From positions 1-38,766 of the forward strand of contig DAITVZ010000051.1 of assembly GCA_036841525.1 (NCBI GenBank): a stretch of 38,766 bases of DNA, written 5' to 3'. The stretch is from JAAYEA01 sp012689325. GTDB taxonomy: Bacteria > Chloroflexota > Anaerolineae > JAAYEA01. The notes beneath the pieces were generated by a model, which saw only the letters and a list, made by a program, of their open reading frames with translations, did no database searches and was not told the DNA's origin. The position numbers were made by a program, and so were the translations under genes. This document shows, piece after piece, positions 30,394-38,680 of the stretch (its first letter is position 1; the number at the start of each line of letters is the position of its first letter).

Positions 30394-31350
30394 ATGGGCC
30401 AGATGCAGGCAACGTGGGACGTGTTGGGCTGCGGCGTGGTGAGTGTGGATGACCTGGTGTACCTGGCGACCTATCCGCCGGCCAATACCAAGGCGCGCAT
30501 CCTGGGGCGGGACCGCCAAGGGGGCGGCCTGACCGGGACGGCGCTGGTGGCGGCGGCGCGGCTGGGGGCGCGGGCGGCCTTTGGCGGCGTGCTGGGCTAT
30601 GACGAGCTCTCGCTGGTCGCCATTGCCGAGTTGGAGCGGGAGGGGGTGGATTGCTCGCCGATGCTGCGCCGCCCGGAGGCGCGCCCCTGCCACTCCACGG
30701 TCATCGTCGGGCGGGATACGGGCAGCCGCAACGTCTTTTTCTCGCGGGAGGGGGTGATGACCCCGCGGCCGGAGGAGGTGACGCCCGAGCTGGTGCGGCG
30801 CTGCCGCGTCCTGTTCGTCGATCACCTGGACCTGGACGTGGCCTGCCACATGGCGGCGGCGGCCGCGGCGGTGGGGGTGCCGGTGGTGGCCGACATCGAG
30901 TGGAAGCAGTACCAGCGCGCGGAGGAGCTCTTTGCCCGCATCCAGCACCTGATCATCCCGGAGCACTTTGCGCTCGAGCTGACCGGCGCGGCGACGACGG
31001 CGGAGGCGGTGGCCCGGCTGGCGTCGCCGGAGCGCCCCTGCACCGCGGCGACGGCGGGGGAACGCGGGTGCTGGTTCGCGGTCCACGGGGGGCCGGTGCA
31101 GCACCAGCCGGCCTTCCCCGTCGCGGCGGTGGACACCACCGGCTGCGGCGACGTGTTTCATGGCGCTTACGCGGCCTGCATCGCGTGCGGGCTGGGGGTG
31201 GCGGAGAGCATCCGCTTCGCCTCGGCGACGGCGGCAATCAAGGCCACGCGCCCCGGCGGTGGCCGGCCAGGGATCCCCACCTGGGATGAGGTGGAGCGGT
31301 TTCTGGGGGAAGCCCACCGGAGGCCCCCTCAGGCCTCCGATGGGCGATAG
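30394..31350 (+). CDS. PfkB-family carbohydrate kinase
   Basis: A 318-residue ribokinase-like sugar kinase. The N-terminal GCGVVSVDDLVYLATYPP is the substrate lid region. GGGLTGTALVAAARLGA is the first PfkB signature and DTTGCGDVFHGAYAA the second, containing the catalytic base Asp. The anion-hole GCGD is intact. I prefer the ATG at 30394, preceded by GAGGAG, over the ATG at 30364, which overlaps the putative -10 box. The sugar substrate is not evident; a keto- or deoxy-sugar (KDG- or ketohexokinase-like) would suit the neighbourhood. It converges on the lipoprotein gene with only 6 bp between stops. Confidence 0.85.
   Translation: MGQMQATWDVLGCGVVSVDDLVYLATYPPANTKARILGRDRQGGGLTGTALVAAARLGARAAFGGVLGYDELSLVAIAELEREGVDCSPMLRRPEARPCHSTVIVGRDTGSRNVFFSREGVMTPRPEEVTPELVRRCRVLFVDHLDLDVACHMAAAAAAVGVPVVADIEWKQYQRAEELFARIQHLIIPEHFALELTGAATTAEAVARLASPERPCTAATAGERGCWFAVHGGPVQHQPAFPVAAVDTTGCGDVFHGAYAACIACGLGVAESIRFASATAAIKATRPGGGRPGIPTWDEVERFLGEAHRRPPQASDGR
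31313..31344. terminator. possible terminator hairpin at the convergent PfkB/lipoprotein ends
   Basis: CCCACCGGAGGCC (31313-31325) pairs with GGCCTCCGATGGG (31332-31344), with one mismatch and a 6-base loop. It lies within the last codons of the kinase gene; there is no T-run on either side. Confidence 0.4.
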
Positions 31351-31356
31351 GAGAGG

Positions 31357-32859
31357 CTACTTCATGACGCCCCAGACCTGGACTTCGGCCAGGCAGGTGT
31401 CGTCGTATTGGCTTCCCGGATAGACTTGCTCGATGGTCAGCTTGACGTAGCTGCTGACGATCTTGTCGCTCAGCGAGACCTCTTGCAGGCCCCGCTCATC
31501 GCGGAAGGTCCAGGCGACCTCCTCGCCGCCGGAAAAGGCGAGCCTGACGCGCTGGACGCGGTTGTTGTACGCAAAGAGCTCGGCGCTGTGCGCGCTATCG
31601 TCCGGGTCGCGGTCATAGCCGATGTCCACCAGGAGCCGGGTGATCTCCACCGGCTGCGGGAACTCGAGCTTGAGCCACTCGCCGAGGCCCGGGCCAGTGA
31701 CGCCCTCGGCCCACGGCGTGCTCAGCGAGCCGTCGACGGCCGAGGCGGCGTGATAGCTGCCCAGGTTATCGGAGGGCAGGTGGCTGGAGGCGCTGGCCGT
31801 GGCGAAGGAGGAGAGGTCGCGCTCCTCCGCGGCCGGGCCGGAGAGGTCGGCGATGCGGCTGACCTCGATGTGGCGGGCCTCGGTGGCCGGGACGCCGACA
31901 AAGAGGGCGCCCCAGACCTGCACCTTGGCGCCGGAGCGCTGGTACTCGGCGATCTGCGCCTGGATGGCGTCATCCGCGGAGCCGATGTCGTACCGCTCGC
32001 CATCCTCGCGCTCGAAATAACCGCCGAACTGGTTGCCGGCGGGCAGCTTGACCAGCGTGCCGATCCAGCCGTCCACGTCGGTGCCCTCCTTCACGACCTC
32101 GAGCCGCTCCACGAGGATCTGGCGCGCCTCGGTGGCGGGGACGCCCGTGTGCAGCTTGCCCCAGACGCGGACCCGCTGCTCGCTGCCGCGCAACTCGGCG
32201 AGCTGCGCCGCGATCGCGCTATCCTCGGAGGCGATGCCGTACTGCTCGCCGTTCTCGCGCAGGAAATAGCTGCCGAACTGGTTGCCCGCGGGCAACTGGA
32301 TGATCTGCCCGGTCCAGCCGCCGACCAGGGCGGGCACCGTCTCGGCGCCCGGCGTGGGCGCGACCTTGGTGGCCTCGACGGTCACCGGCACGCGGGTCTC
32401 CACCTCGCGCACGGCGCCATTGGGCTTGACCTCGCCTTCCCAGCGAAAGCCGGTGAGGGCGTTGGCCAGGGTCACGTGGTAGATGACCATGTTCGGCGCG
32501 ACGATGGGGAACTGGACGTCCATGGTCCAGTCGCCCGTGTGGTATTGGTAGGTGCTGCTGCCCAAGATCTGGGGCGGCGTGACGTTGGCCACCTCGCCGA
32601 CCAGGTCGCTGGTGGGCGCGTGCGTCGGATACTGCTCGCGGACGTGACGAAGCGCGGCCAGGCGGGCCAGGCCCACGCCCTCGGGGATCTCTTCCACCTC
32701 CGGCGTATCGGTGGGCAGCGGCGTCTCGGTGGGCGCGCTGGTCGCGGTCGCCGTGGGGACGATGGTGGCCGTCGCAGCCTCGGGGGTGGGTTGGACGCAA
32801 CTCGCGCAGAGCGCCAGGGCGAGCGTCAGCAACAGGAAAAGGCCGATTCGTGTCTTCAT
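31357..32859 (-). CDS. surface lipoprotein with tandem repeats and NADase-type glycan-binding domain
   Basis: A 500-residue exported protein. The signal peptide MKTRIGLFLLLTLALALCAS ends at C21 (C-A-S-C, a non-canonical lipobox). A Thr/Pro-rich linker (about 24-55), as in many Chloroflexota lipoproteins, leads to an unassigned domain (60-160). Two similar repeats of about 75 residues follow (181-255 and 264-338), both containing LPAGNQFG and GVPATEAR and resembling small OB-like domains. The C-terminal part (from about 350) is a discoidin-like NADase-type glycan-binding domain with ASSHLPSDNLGSYHAASAVDG and a closing EVQVWG. It is probably anchored outside the membrane and binds glycan. AAGGGG precedes the ATG at 32859. 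Confidence 0.75.
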   Translation of the reverse strand: MKTRIGLFLLLTLALALCASCVQPTPEAATATIVPTATATSAPTETPLPTDTPEVEEIPEGVGLARLAALRHVREQYPTHAPTSDLVGEVANVTPPQILGSSTYQYHTGDWTMDVQFPIVAPNMVIYHVTLANALTGFRWEGEVKPNGAVREVETRVPVTVEATKVAPTPGAETVPALVGGWTGQIIQLPAGNQFGSYFLRENGEQYGIASEDSAIAAQLAELRGSEQRVRVWGKLHTGVPATEARQILVERLEVVKEGTDVDGWIGTLVKLPAGNQFGGYFEREDGERYDIGSADDAIQAQIAEYQRSGAKVQVWGALFVGVPATEARHIEVSRIADLSGPAAEERDLSSFATASASSHLPSDNLGSYHAASAVDGSLSTPWAEGVTGPGLGEWLKLEFPQPVEITRLLVDIGYDRDPDDSAHSAELFAYNNRVQRVRLAFSGGEEVAWTFRDERGLQEVSLSDKIVSSYVKLTIEQVYPGSQYDDTCLAEVQVWGVMK

Positions 32860-32984
32860 GGTAGGTCCCCTTGTCTAGTGGAGTATTCACCCAATAGACG
32901 AGGAGGGCGCGTGCGGGGTTCCCTTTTGCGGCAAAGATCGTCCAAAGGTTGTAGGCCGTGTGGGCCCGAGGGCCGAACCGGCGC

Positions 32985-33197
32985 CTAGGGGGTGCGGCGC
33001 GTCCCATAGAGCGCGCGGGTGGCGGAGTGGTTCAGGCTGTGATCGGGTTCGAGTTCGACGAGGATGTCGACGTCGCTGTCCGGGCCGAAATCATCCCGAA
33101 GCACCGAGCCGAACATGGACATCTCTTTGATGCCCCACTTGTGACAAAACGTCTCGATCTGTTGCGGGTCCACTTCCATGCGAATCGGCATGATCAT
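32985..33197 (-). pseudogene. C-terminally truncated orphan MNT-type nucleotidyltransferase
   Basis: A 70-residue fragment of a minimal nucleotidyltransferase. It retains the metal-binding motif FGSVLRDDFGPDSDVD (GS-x10-DxD) but ends about 25-30 residues early. After LVELEPDHSL the sequence no longer resembles the family, and the third carboxylate strand (as in GRPVDLVEY of the intact copy at 2519-2824) is missing. No HepT partner is adjacent. It may be a decaying toxin-antitoxin remnant or a frameshifted gene. The ATG at 33197 has only a weak ribosome-binding site, with another ATG at 33191. Confidence 0.6.
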
Positions 33198-33212
33198 CAC
33201 TACCCCTGACTG

Positions 33213-33290
33213 GGACACCGATCTCGTGGATCGCACGGACCAGCAGAAGGCCAATCCGGAATCTGCGTTCATCTGCGTGAATCCGTGTCC
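33213..33290. repeat. intergenic palindromic element, copy E
   Basis: GGACAC (33213-33218) and GTGTCC (33285-33290) are the inverted ends, nearly extended by CTG and CAG. The interior has ATCTGCGTTCATCTGCGTG and AATCCG words. It lies between the truncated nucleotidyltransferase and the end of lhr. Confidence 0.7.
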
Positions 33291-33296
33291 AGTGAC

Positions 33297-36200
33297 CTAC
33301 ACCATTCCCTCCCAGACCATCAGCGGGGGCTCGCGGCGGAAGCCCAGCGCCTCTAGCAGCGGCTCACCCGGCCCGCCCAGCACCGGCGCGCCGTCCCACG
33401 TGGCGATGGCAAGGTGGTGGGTGCCGGTGGCCAGGCCCCGCGCCTCCCTGGCCCGCTCCATGAGCAGACGCATGGCGGCGGCGATCCAGTCGGCGGGCGC
33501 GTCGGGCGCGGTGGTGATCCGCTCCCCGCCGCCCTCGGCGGTGAGGATCGGCTGTCCGCGCCGCCAGACGGCATAGTTGCCCGGCAACTGGGCCAGGCGC
33601 GCGCGGGCCAGCTCCGCCGACTCGATCCCGGCCGCATAGACGTTGGCGGGGTCGCAGGCGTTGACCAGGGTCAGCTCGGCCTCCGGGCTCTCCTGGCTGG
33701 CAGGCTGGCCGCCGCGGCGCAGCGCCTCCAGCGCCGCCGGGCTGGCGTATTGCACGCCTGGCAGCCCGGCCACGAAATAGCCGCGCCGCACCTCGCCGCG
33801 CATCTCCATCAAGGTCAACTGCCGGTTGATGGCGGCCCAGTCCCAGGGCCCCTCCTCGCGCTCCAGGCTGGCGCGGGTGACCACGCCGTGGCGGGCCAGC
33901 AGTTGCCGGGCCTGCTGCAACGCGCGGTCATCGGGAGCCTGATCTCGGCCCCACACGCCGAGCCGATGCACCAGCGACCAGCGCCCCGGCCAGCGGGCTG
34001 GCGCGCGCACCGCCTGCGCGGCGACCTTGGCCGCCTCGCGCTTGGCGCGGTGGTAGCGCTCGGGGGTCAGGCGGGCGCGCATGGGGCCACGGGCTTCCCG
34101 CCAGGCCGATAACTCGGCCTCGAGGGTGCTGAGGGGCTCCCGCTCCGCTGTCGGCGCGTAGCTCAGCACCTCGCGCAGCGCCTGGGCCGAGTCGTTGGTG
34201 ACGAGGCCTGCCAGCGCCAGCTCCACCAGGGCGTCGCTGAGGGCGGCATGGTCCAAGCCCGTCCCCTGCGCCAGGTCGGCGTAGAAACAGGCCCCCTCGT
34301 CCTTGAGCACGCGCCACGCCGAGGTCGCCGCCTCGGATAGACCGGCGAGGGCGTCGTCGGAGAGGGGCTCCAGGAAGAGCGAGCCCTCGCCGCGGAAGAA
34401 AAAGCGCACGTGGCTGCGCCGGGGCTCCTTGCCGGAGGCGACCCAGACCAGCTCGCCGCTGGCGCAGAGCCGGTCGAGCTCGGCGGGGGCGTAACGGGCC
34501 AGCCGCCCAGGAAGCAGGTCGCGTTCCCAGACCAGCCCCGGCGCGGCCACCCCGCGCAGTTGCCGCAGCGCCTGCTCCAAGGCGGACTCGCCCGCCAGCC
34601 GCTCCTGCGGGTGCAGGTGGTGCCAGCGCGCCAGGAAATCGGCGTACTGGTAGAGCGAGACCGGCTGCACCTCCTTGCGCAGGAGGATGAGGGTGCGCTG
34701 GTGGATGCGTTCCAGCACGTGGCGGTCGCAGAGCTGCCGGCCCGGCTCGGCGAGCCCCGGCGGGGGCGGCGCGGCGGTGAGGCGGCCAACCACGATCTCG
34801 CCGCTGCGCTCCAGGCGGGCCAGCGTCTCCTGGAGCCACTCAGCGGGGAAAGGATAGCGCGCGGCGAGCTCGCCGACATACAGGGGCCCGCGCTGGCGGA
34901 TGTGGCGGCGCAAGACGTCCAGCCGGGCCTCGTCGGCGTCGGGCCGGGCAGCCAGCAGCGCGTCCGGCAGCGGGACAGACGGCCGCTCGGGCAGGCCAAA
35001 GGCGGCGCGATAAGTGACATAATGATCGGAGGCGATCCAATGGGGCTGGCCGTTCAGCGCGATCTCGAGCGCGCGCGAGCCGGCGGCCAACTCGCCCAGC
35101 CAGCCCTCGCCGCTGGCGACCACGCGGGCAGCGGCCTCGGCGGCGGTCAGGTCGCCGGCCTGCTCGAGGAACACCGCCAGCTCGTCCAACGTGCGGGCCT
35201 GGTAGCCCTCCGCGGCGTGCGACAGCTCGCCCTCTACCTGGCTCACCGCCTCCGGCCGGATCAGATTGGCCAGCTCGTCCTCGTCCAGCAGCTCGGCCAG
35301 CAGGCTGCGGTTGACGATCAGGCTCTGCATCTGCCGTTCCGCGCGCGGGGTGTCGTCGCCGTACATGCCCGTCTCGGTGAAGCGGAAGAGCAGCCCCGCC
35401 GCCACGGGCGAGGGGGCCAGCGTCTCGGCGCGGAGCACGCGCACCCGGCCCGACTGGATGCCCTCCAGCAGCTCTTGCAGGTGGTCCACGTCCAGCACGT
35501 CGCGCAGGCAGTCGCGGTAGGTCTCGGCAATGATGGGGAAATCCTCGAACTTGGTCGCCACGGCCAGCAGATCCTTGGCGCGGAGGCGCTGCAGCCAGAA
35601 GGGAGTGCGGCGGTTGCCCCGCACGCCGGGGAGCATCATGGCCCGCGCGGCGTTCATGCGAAAGTGCGCGCCAAAGAGCGCCGAACCCGGCAGCTCGGCC
35701 AGCAGCCGCTCGCGGGCCTCGGCGGGACCGATGCTGGAGACGAGGTCCAGCGGCAGCTCGCGGTCGACGTTGGGGAAGCGAAAAAGGATGCCGTCGTCGT
35801 CGCTCTGCACCTCTAGTGAGCTGCCCAGCCGCTCCCGGAAGGCGTGGGCCAGCACCAGGGCCCAGGCGCTATTGACCCGCCCGCCCAAGCAGGAGTGGAT
35901 GACTAGGCGGCTATCGCCCAGCGCATCGGTAAAGGTCTCCAGGATGACCGTGCGGTCCGACGAGATGGCGCCCAGGCTCTCGATCTGCCCCTGCACGTAC
36001 TGGATGGCGTTGCGCGCCGAGCTGGCGTCCAGGGCAAAGCCCTCCTGAAGCCAGCGCATGGTCTCCGCCGCCGGGTTGGTCCAGAGGTCGCCGCCGTCCT
36101 CGGGTGCGGGCGGGAGGGCAGCCACGCGCTCGGCCAGTTGCTGGCGCAGCTCGCCCAGGCGCAGCCCCAGCTCATAGTCGCGATAGATGCTATCGCCGCG

Positions 36201-38018
36201 CCAGAAGGGCATGCGCGGGATATGGCCCGCGGCGTCCGAGACGATGACGCGGTCCTCGTCCATCTCGACGACGCGCCAGGTCTGGCTGCCCAGGGCGAAG
36301 ACATCGCCGGGGTGGGTCTCAAAGACGAATTCCTCGTCCAGTTCGCCCAGGCGCGTCTCGCGGTCGGGGAGATAGACGCCATAATAGCCGCGGTCGGGGA
36401 TGGTGCCGCTGTTGCGCAGCGCCGTCAGGTTGCTGCCCGGCAGCGGGGCCAGCCGCCCGTGGACGCGGTCCCAGGCCAGCCGCGGGCGCAGCTCGCGAAA
36501 GGCGGCGCTGGGGTACTTGCCGGAGAGCATGTCCAGCACGCCCCGGTAGACGCCAGGGGTGAGCCGGTGATAGGGGTAGGCCCGCCGCACCAGGGCATAG
36601 AGCTCGTCCACGTCCCACTCGTCCACCGAGACCATGGCGACGATCTGCTGCGCCAGCACGTCGAGGCAGTTCTGCGGGGTGTGGGTGGCCTCCACCTCGC
36701 CGCAGAGCATGCCCCCTGCCACCGCCGCCGCCTCCAGCAGGTCCTCGGGGTGGGTGGGATAGATGCGCCCGACGCTGGTCTGGCCGACCAGGTGGCCGGA
36801 GCGGCCCACCCGCTGCAGGCCGCGCGAGACGCTCTTGGGCGACTGCAACTGCACCACCAGGTCGATGGCGCCGATATCGATGCCCAGCTCCAGTGAGCTG
36901 GTGCCGACCAGGGCGGGGAGGCGGCCCTCCTTGAGGTCGCGCTCCAGTTGCAGGCGGACCGCCTTGGAGATCGAGCCGTGGTGGGCGCGGAACGGGCCGG
37001 CGGGCGCGCCGGTGCCGAACATGCCGATCCCCTTGGGCACGCCGTCGGGCGAGAGGGCGGAGGTGTCAATCACGCCGAGGGCGGCAAGCTGGGGGGCATC
37101 CTCGTTCTCGCCCTCGGCGGCATACTGCTCGTTCAGCCGGTCGGCGCAGCGTTCCGCGCCGCGGCGGCCGTTGGCAAAGACCAGCGTCGTGCGGTGCTCC
37201 CGGATCAGGTTCAGCACCTGCGGGATCACCGAGGACCAGATGGAGCCGCCGGGGACCTGGCGGAGGTTGTGCACCGGCGTGATCACCTGGAGGTCCAGAG
37301 GCTTTTGGCGGCCCGCGTCCACGATGGTGACCGGGCGGGGCGCATGGTCTCCTCCCTCGCCCGCCGGCTCCAGGCCGCCGAGGAAGCGTGCCACCTCTTC
37401 CAAGGGGCGCTGCGTGGCGGAGAGGCCGATGCGCTGGAGGGGGCGCCCGGTCAGGCGCTCCAGCCGCTCCACGGAGAGCGCCAGGTGCGCGCCGCGCTTG
37501 TTCCCGCAGAGGGTGTGGATCTCGTCGATGATGAGCGCGCGGACGGTGCGCAGCATCTCGCGCGCCACCGGGCTCGTAAGGATCAGGTAGAGCGACTCGG
37601 GCGTGGTGATCAGGATATGCGGTGGGCGGCGCACCATGGAGGCGCGGGCCGAGGTGGGCGTATCGCCGGTGCGCACGGCGACGCGCAGCGGCGGGAGCGG
37701 CGTCCCCTGGGCCTCGGCCTCCTCGCGGATGCCCGCCAAGGGGGTGCGCAGGTTGCGCTCGATGTCGTTGTTCAGCGCCTTGAGCGGCGAGACGTAGAGG
37801 AGCTGCACGCCGCTCTCGGCATCGCCGTCGGCCAGCCGGGCATAGATGTCATTGATGCCGCAGAGAAAGGCGGCCAGCGTCTTGCCCGAGCCGGTGGGCG
37901 AGAGGATGAGGACGTTCTTGCCGCGCTGGATGGGCGGCCAGCCCAGCGCCTGGGGCGGCGTCGGCTCGCCCAGGGCCTTATGGAACCACTCGCGCACCGG
38001 CGGTATGAACGCATCCAT
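33297..38018 (-). CDS. lhr: Lhr-family DEAD/DEAH-box helicase (full length)
   Basis: A 1573-residue superfamily-2 helicase with the full-length architecture of bacterial Lhr (E. coli Lhr is 1538 residues). It has Walker A SPTGSGKT (40-47), DEIH (165-168), LSATQ, QRVGRSGH (motif VI), then a winged-helix and beta-barrel core. A long C-terminal region is built of repeated winged helices (RRHIRQRGPLYVGELAARYPF and others), of the HTH_42/AlkZ-like type. Lhr unwinds DNA and RNA:DNA hybrids in a 3'-to-5' direction, and in E. coli the C-terminal part has uracil-DNA glycosylase activity, so a repair role is likely. AGGAG lies before the ATG at 38018. It follows the 195-residue gene by 9 bp and shares its transcript. 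Confidence 0.93.
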   Translation of the reverse strand: MDAFIPPVREWFHKALGEPTPPQALGWPPIQRGKNVLILSPTGSGKTLAAFLCGINDIYARLADGDAESGVQLLYVSPLKALNNDIERNLRTPLAGIREEAEAQGTPLPPLRVAVRTGDTPTSARASMVRRPPHILITTPESLYLILTSPVAREMLRTVRALIIDEIHTLCGNKRGAHLALSVERLERLTGRPLQRIGLSATQRPLEEVARFLGGLEPAGEGGDHAPRPVTIVDAGRQKPLDLQVITPVHNLRQVPGGSIWSSVIPQVLNLIREHRTTLVFANGRRGAERCADRLNEQYAAEGENEDAPQLAALGVIDTSALSPDGVPKGIGMFGTGAPAGPFRAHHGSISKAVRLQLERDLKEGRLPALVGTSSLELGIDIGAIDLVVQLQSPKSVSRGLQRVGRSGHLVGQTSVGRIYPTHPEDLLEAAAVAGGMLCGEVEATHTPQNCLDVLAQQIVAMVSVDEWDVDELYALVRRAYPYHRLTPGVYRGVLDMLSGKYPSAAFRELRPRLAWDRVHGRLAPLPGSNLTALRNSGTIPDRGYYGVYLPDRETRLGELDEEFVFETHPGDVFALGSQTWRVVEMDEDRVIVSDAAGHIPRMPFWRGDSIYRDYELGLRLGELRQQLAERVAALPPAPEDGGDLWTNPAAETMRWLQEGFALDASSARNAIQYVQGQIESLGAISSDRTVILETFTDALGDSRLVIHSCLGGRVNSAWALVLAHAFRERLGSSLEVQSDDDGILFRFPNVDRELPLDLVSSIGPAEARERLLAELPGSALFGAHFRMNAARAMMLPGVRGNRRTPFWLQRLRAKDLLAVATKFEDFPIIAETYRDCLRDVLDVDHLQELLEGIQSGRVRVLRAETLAPSPVAAGLLFRFTETGMYGDDTPRAERQMQSLIVNRSLLAELLDEDELANLIRPEAVSQVEGELSHAAEGYQARTLDELAVFLEQAGDLTAAEAAARVVASGEGWLGELAAGSRALEIALNGQPHWIASDHYVTYRAAFGLPERPSVPLPDALLAARPDADEARLDVLRRHIRQRGPLYVGELAARYPFPAEWLQETLARLERSGEIVVGRLTAAPPPPGLAEPGRQLCDRHVLERIHQRTLILLRKEVQPVSLYQYADFLARWHHLHPQERLAGESALEQALRQLRGVAAPGLVWERDLLPGRLARYAPAELDRLCASGELVWVASGKEPRRSHVRFFFRGEGSLFLEPLSDDALAGLSEAATSAWRVLKDEGACFYADLAQGTGLDHAALSDALVELALAGLVTNDSAQALREVLSYAPTAEREPLSTLEAELSAWREARGPMRARLTPERYHRAKREAAKVAAQAVRAPARWPGRWSLVHRLGVWGRDQAPDDRALQQARQLLARHGVVTRASLEREEGPWDWAAINRQLTLMEMRGEVRRGYFVAGLPGVQYASPAALEALRRGGQPASQESPEAELTLVNACDPANVYAAGIESAELARARLAQLPGNYAVWRRGQPILTAEGGGERITTAPDAPADWIAAAMRLLMERAREARGLATGTHHLAIATWDGAPVLGGPGEPLLEALGFRREPPLMVWEGMV

Positions 38019-38027
38019 CGCAGGCTC

Positions 38028-38615
38028 CTATCTCTTGCCGACCAGCACGCCGCCGCCCGAGGAGGCGGCCTGGTCGGGCGAGAGGATCACCGCGCCCTTC
38101 CCGGCGCCCCCGGAGCGATCCGCCGCTGCCTCGTGGTTGCCCGCTGCTTTGAGCTCCTCCAGACGCTTGGACAAAAGTTGCCACTCGGCCATGCCCAGGC
38201 CGTAGCGCGCGGGCTCGGCCACCAGCGCCTTGGCCAGCGCCTCCTGCACGAGGTGCAGCAGCTCGCCGGCCTCCTGGTACTCGGTCCAGGCCAGCTCGGA
38301 GCGAGACGCAAAGTCCATGGCGGCCAGGGTGCGGGTGACGTCCTTGGCGAAGGCCAGCGGCTGCTTTCCGGCGCGGCGCGCGCTCAGCAGCTCCCAGCCC
38401 ATGGGCGCGGTGATGTCCCGGCCCAGGATGATGAGGTAGAAGGCGCTGCCTTGCAGCGGCTGGGGATCGGGAAGCCGGGGCTCGCCGGGGGCGGGGGTGT
38501 AGGTGATCTGCCAGGCCAACGAGCCGGGCAGCCGCGCCACCGCCTGGCCGATGTACTCGCGCTCCAGCTCCAGGTCGGGCCCGATGCTGACAAAGAGGCG
38601 CAGAAGGTCCGCCAT
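38028..38615 (-). CDS. unrecognised protein co-transcribed with lhr
   Basis: A 195-residue protein I cannot assign with confidence. The N-terminus LLRLFVSIGPDLELEREYIGQ, followed by AFYLIILGRDITAPMGWELL, recalls the DUF4062/TIR-like layout (an F-V/I-S strand, a DL..ER helix, then a strand with a DI.APMG turn). The C-terminal 35 residues are Gly/Ser/Ala-rich (AAADRSGGAGKG; SSGGGVLVGKR) and probably disordered. A strong AGGAGG precedes the ATG at 38615. It is the first gene of the transcript and lies 9 bp before lhr, suggesting a linked role in nucleic-acid repair or stress response. Confidence 0.6.
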   Translation of the reverse strand: MADLLRLFVSIGPDLELEREYIGQAVARLPGSLAWQITYTPAPGEPRLPDPQPLQGSAFYLIILGRDITAPMGWELLSARRAGKQPLAFAKDVTRTLAAMDFASRSELAWTEYQEAGELLHLVQEALAKALVAEPARYGLGMAEWQLLSKRLEELKAAGNHEAAADRSGGAGKGAVILSPDQAASSGGGVLVGKR

Positions 38616-38651
38616 GGCCGTCCTCCTATTCGCTCAGATGTTCTATAGGGT

Positions 38652-38680
38652 ATTATACGCCAGTGGGGGCCGGACGTCAA
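38652..38680 (-). promoter_or_regulatory. near-consensus sigma70 promoter of the 195-residue protein/lhr operon
   Basis: Minus-strand TTGACG (38680-38675) and a perfect TATAAT (38657-38652) with an optimal 17-bp spacer, 37 bp before the ATG at 38615. The rest of the window beyond it (to 38766) holds no supportable gene. Confidence 0.8.

Noticed and set aside
33010..33070. tRNA-like words (GGCGGAGTGGTTCAGGC and GGTTCGAGTTCGAC)
   Set aside because: No acceptor or anticodon stem can be formed, and the second word is the reverse complement of coding sequence for VELEPD in the truncated nucleotidyltransferase.
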